64,000 bases of DNA, taken from positions 1-64,000 of IMG/VR virus record IMGVR_UViG_3300029993_000005; one strand, 5' to 3'. The position numbers and the translations under genes are program-made. How positions within the stretch are numbered: the first letter of the stretch is position 1; every line of letters begins with the position of its first letter. The DNA is from a virus. This document shows positions 61,977-64,000 of the stretch, in pieces. The notes below the pieces were generated by a model. The model had not been told where the DNA came from. It searched no databases and saw nothing but the letters and a program-made list of their open reading frames with translations.

Positions 61977-62996
61977 TTAGGATTCCTTTGCATTGTTAAG
62001 CACCCGCCTACGGACTTGGCACACGTGCTTACGTGTCTCTACATCAACGTCTAAGCCCCGGACCCAGGTTTGAAAGAAGTCCTCTGTCTTGATGATCAGT
62101 TCTTTACATTCGGATAAATCTTCAGTCAGGACCAGGGCTAAGTCAGATTTTGATTTGTAGTTCTTAATAATTGCGATGTTAGTCAGGGACGCCCAATCAG
62201 AAGGTCCTACATCAGCACCATCTTGAATCACCAACTTTACCAAATCGAACTTCGAGTGCGGTATCAGTTTCAAGTCTTCTCTATGCTCCAACACAATATT
62301 GTGCAACTTGTATTTCGGCTCGTGATTGACCAATGTTATGTTGAAATCTTGAGCACTATTGAACTCGATATGATGGAAATACTTGGGTAGGGACTCTCCA
62401 AAATTAGTCTGATACAGGGTGCCGCAGTAATGCGTGTTACGAATCCTGTGTGCCGTATGTAAGTGACCGCCAATTGCCACAGCCTTTGACTTGGACAATG
62501 ACTCATCGGTAGCTAAACGTCCGCTATCACCTTTCGAGCCATAGACCTCGTTGTGAAATATGTTAAGGGCATTAGGATCGAAATTGGTAGAAGGATAAGG
62601 CAAGAATCTTACGTCCACACCATCAACGGTTATTGATTTAGGACGGGTAAAATATCGAACATTGGGTTGCTTGAAATTCTGTAGAATTTGAAGGCTGTGA
62701 CCGGTGTCCGGGGTCAGTCCGTAGAGATCATGATTTCCAGTCATCAAATAAAACGTAAAATCAGGATTGCTGGAAAACAGTCCCGAGAGAGCCAACATGC
62801 CAGGATAGCTCCCCCTAGGCCCGTCAAAGATATCACCAGGAAATATGATTTTGTTCAGGCCTTTTGAACGTCCATAGGCCAGTACTTTATCAACCTCAGA
62901 AACTACAAACTGGTCGGGGTCCTCTATGTATTTCGATAGTCCACCAGTTCCATCTGAGGCGGTAAGATGCAAGTCACCAACGCAAAGCAGCTCCAC
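61977..62996 (-). CDS. Mre11/SbcD-type metallophosphoesterase, 339 aa, GTG start
   Basis: Metal-site motifs in order: GDLHL (7-11), GDIFD (53-57), TGNHDLYG (84-91) and GGHLHTAHR (about 174-182), as in T4 gp47, SbcD and Mre11. It should act as a DNA nuclease in recombination or repair with an SMC-like ATPase (gp46/SbcC), whose gene is not in this window. The GTG at 62996 is the only usable start and has GGAGCAAATA upstream; it overlaps the previous stop. Confidence 0.9.
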   Translation of the reverse strand: MELLCVGDLHLTASDGTGGLSKYIEDPDQFVVSEVDKVLAYGRSKGLNKIIFPGDIFDGPRGSYPGMLALSGLFSSNPDFTFYLMTGNHDLYGLTPDTGHSLQILQNFKQPNVRYFTRPKSITVDGVDVRFLPYPSTNFDPNALNIFHNEVYGSKGDSGRLATDESLSKSKAVAIGGHLHTAHRIRNTHYCGTLYQTNFGESLPKYFHHIEFNSAQDFNITLVNHEPKYKLHNIVLEHREDLKLIPHSKFDLVKLVIQDGADVGPSDWASLTNIAIIKNYKSKSDLALVLTEDLSECKELIIKTEDFFQTWVRGLDVDVETRKHVCQVRRRVLNNAKES

Positions 62997-63592
62997 TATT
63001 TGCTCCGTTTACGTCGTGATAAAATATTCCAATAGCCAGATGCCTGGTCCTCCTCAGGTTCTAGCTCAGGTTCAAGATTTGGAAACGGATGAAATGCTGG
63101 TTTCTGTGTCGGATAGGAATGGTCACTATCAGACAAGACGCGATCAATAATAGGTTTGGGTTCTGTATCAAAGAGTCTTTGACGCTCTACAAGTCCTTCT
63201 TTGGACTTCAGCAAAAGCTTGGTGCGCCACTCAGGAATCACACGTAGTGAATCCCGTTCAACCAAATTAATGAAATCTGCGGTCCAACCAAAATTAGTTA
63301 GTGGTGCTTGCATTGTCAGATCAATGGGTATCCACGCAGCAGGAATCTTAATAGCGATGAGGTGTCTGGCTTCGTCAGCGCCATTAAACTTAGGAACCGA
63401 AAACAGAATCTCTGCCTGCTGGTGGCGAGCATGGGGAATCTGCGATGTTTCCCACGTACTAAGTTGGTGACTATTCACCACGTACAGAGGACCTTTAGCT
63501 TTAGCTAGGATCCCGCGTACCTTAGCCAAAGACTGACCCTTCAACAACCACAGAATGTAGCTCTTACGTAAATTAGCAATAATTTGTTTCAT
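62996..63592 (-). CDS. Putative virion-associated protein, 198 aa
   Basis: Shares (V)PKFNGADEARHLIAIKIPAAWIPIDLT, FINLVERDSLRVI with 58748-59482. The C-terminal half is proline/glutamate-rich and disordered, and ends with a basic tail (ILSRRKRSK). A structural role is inferred from the relative. RBS AAAGGAGTTCTCA. Confidence 0.6.
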   Translation of the reverse strand: MKQIIANLRKSYILWLLKGQSLAKVRGILAKAKGPLYVVNSHQLSTWETSQIPHARHQQAEILFSVPKFNGADEARHLIAIKIPAAWIPIDLTMQAPLTNFGWTADFINLVERDSLRVIPEWRTKLLLKSKEGLVERQRLFDTEPKPIIDRVLSDSDHSYPTQKPAFHPFPNLEPELEPEEDQASGYWNILSRRKRSK

Positions 63593-63619
63593 TGAGAACT
63601 CCTTTGTATAATTACTTTT

Positions 63620-63628
63620 TATTTACTA
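63620..63628 (-). promoter_or_regulatory. TAGTAAATA motif (candidate late promoter)
   Basis: Lies 28 bases before the ATG at 63592; an A/T-rich stretch and then AAAGGAG follow. See the finding on this motif. Confidence 0.4.
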
Positions 63629-63636
63629 GACTCGAA

Positions 63637-64000
63637 TTAGTTACTATTGTGGAGATAGTGTGCCAACGCATTAAAATCTTTAGCACTTTTGAGTTCGGAT
63701 ATCAATTTAGGATGAATAACTAATATAGGGTTGCGTGCAAATTCAGTAGCGCCAAGAATGTAGACCGCTGGTTCCAACACAAAACCGTGTATTAAATTTA
63801 ACTTTTCTTGTTGGCGATTAATCCACCACTGGGGATGGAACCACTTTTTGTTGAAAATTACTTTTGGAATCGTTCCTGTCTTGGTCGCTAAATCGGAGAC
63901 CCTGAAGTCTAAGCCTAGTATTTGATTGTGAGTCTTAACGTTGGTCCTCAACATCAAGTCCCTCACCTCGTTGATAGATTTAAGAATATTGTCAGTAGCT
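63637..64000 (-). CDS. Hypothetical protein, 5' part outside window
   Basis: The frame is open from the right edge to the stop at 63637 and reads, in part, NILKSINEVRDLMLRTNVKT, KVIFNKKWFHPQWWINRQQE, KLNLIHGFVLEPAVYILGAT. A GTG at 63966 (GAGG upstream) could be a start, but the open frame to the edge makes a longer gene more likely. Not recognised. Confidence 0.5.
   Translation of the reverse strand, partial: ATDNILKSINEVRDLMLRTNVKTHNQILGLDFRVSDLATKTGTIPKVIFNKKWFHPQWWINRQQEKLNLIHGFVLEPAVYILGATEFARNPILVIHPKLISELKSAKDFNALAHYLHNSN

Overview
The window looks like part of the chromosome of a large (jumbo-class) lytic tailed phage of a Gram-negative bacterium. Every gene I can support lies on the minus strand. 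Genes are short, tightly packed and often overlap by 4 bases (ATGA). Many families are seen only in phages or recur as paralogues. The window also carries the phage's own NAD+ synthesis, DNA ligase, type II topoisomerase, Mre11-type nuclease, RNA ligase, Thg1-like enzyme and one tRNA. There is no integrase, ribosomal RNA, CRISPR array or insertion sequence. The genus is not certain; the gene set resembles what I recall of Ralstonia RSL1-like jumbo phages, which is inference.

Read along the minus strand (64,000 to 1), the layout is as follows. (a) 64,000-58,000: putative virion proteins, an Mre11/SbcD-like phosphoesterase, two short paralogues and a Thg1-like protein, closed by a perfect 18-bp terminator; next to it is a non-coding stretch with a possible structured RNA. 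(b) 57,900-46,900: many small, mostly unrecognised genes, each cluster led by a near-identical sigma70-type promoter and leader, including four of the five members of a Ser/Ala/Trp-repeat family. (c) 46,900-41,459: a J-domain protein, basic and acidic DNA-binding-type proteins (one with AT-hook-like motifs and a very acidic tail) and proteins of unknown function. (d) 41,445-36,840: GyrB/ParE and GyrA/ParC subunits; GyrB carries two mini-inteins, one of them class-3-like. (e) 36,700-26,300: two DUF4160-like paralogues, RtcB, a histone-like protein, an HNH/RHH protein, a Cys-rich protein, and a putative sigma-like factor with a zinc-finger partner. (f) 26,300-14,997: small genes, three winged-helix-like proteins and an NAD+-dependent DNA ligase. 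(g) 14,991-4,353: paralogous small genes, tRNA-Arg(UCU) and zinc-ribbon proteins. (h) 4,275-1,683: bifunctional NMN adenylyltransferase/Nudix and nicotinamide phosphoribosyltransferase, a two-step nicotinamide-to-NAD+ route.

The modules fit together: the NAD+ route can feed the NAD+-dependent ligase and could counter NAD+-depleting host defences (the pathway described as NARP2 in phages). RtcB, the Thg1-like protein and the tRNA form an RNA repair/maintenance set. Two promoter types appear. One is a host-like -35/-10 cassette with a shared leader in front of accessory genes. The other is a TAGTAAATA motif, possibly a T4-like late promoter, in front of virion-type and DNA-binding genes.

Least conventional observations: a class-3-like intein in the topoisomerase TOPRIM motif; ribosome-binding sites inside matching hairpins before both NAD+ genes; a (TA)5 tract whose loss of one unit would restore a conserved reading frame; several coding regions without a canonical start or with a one-base shift; a decayed gene fragment; and a possible two-state RNA fold near 58,050.
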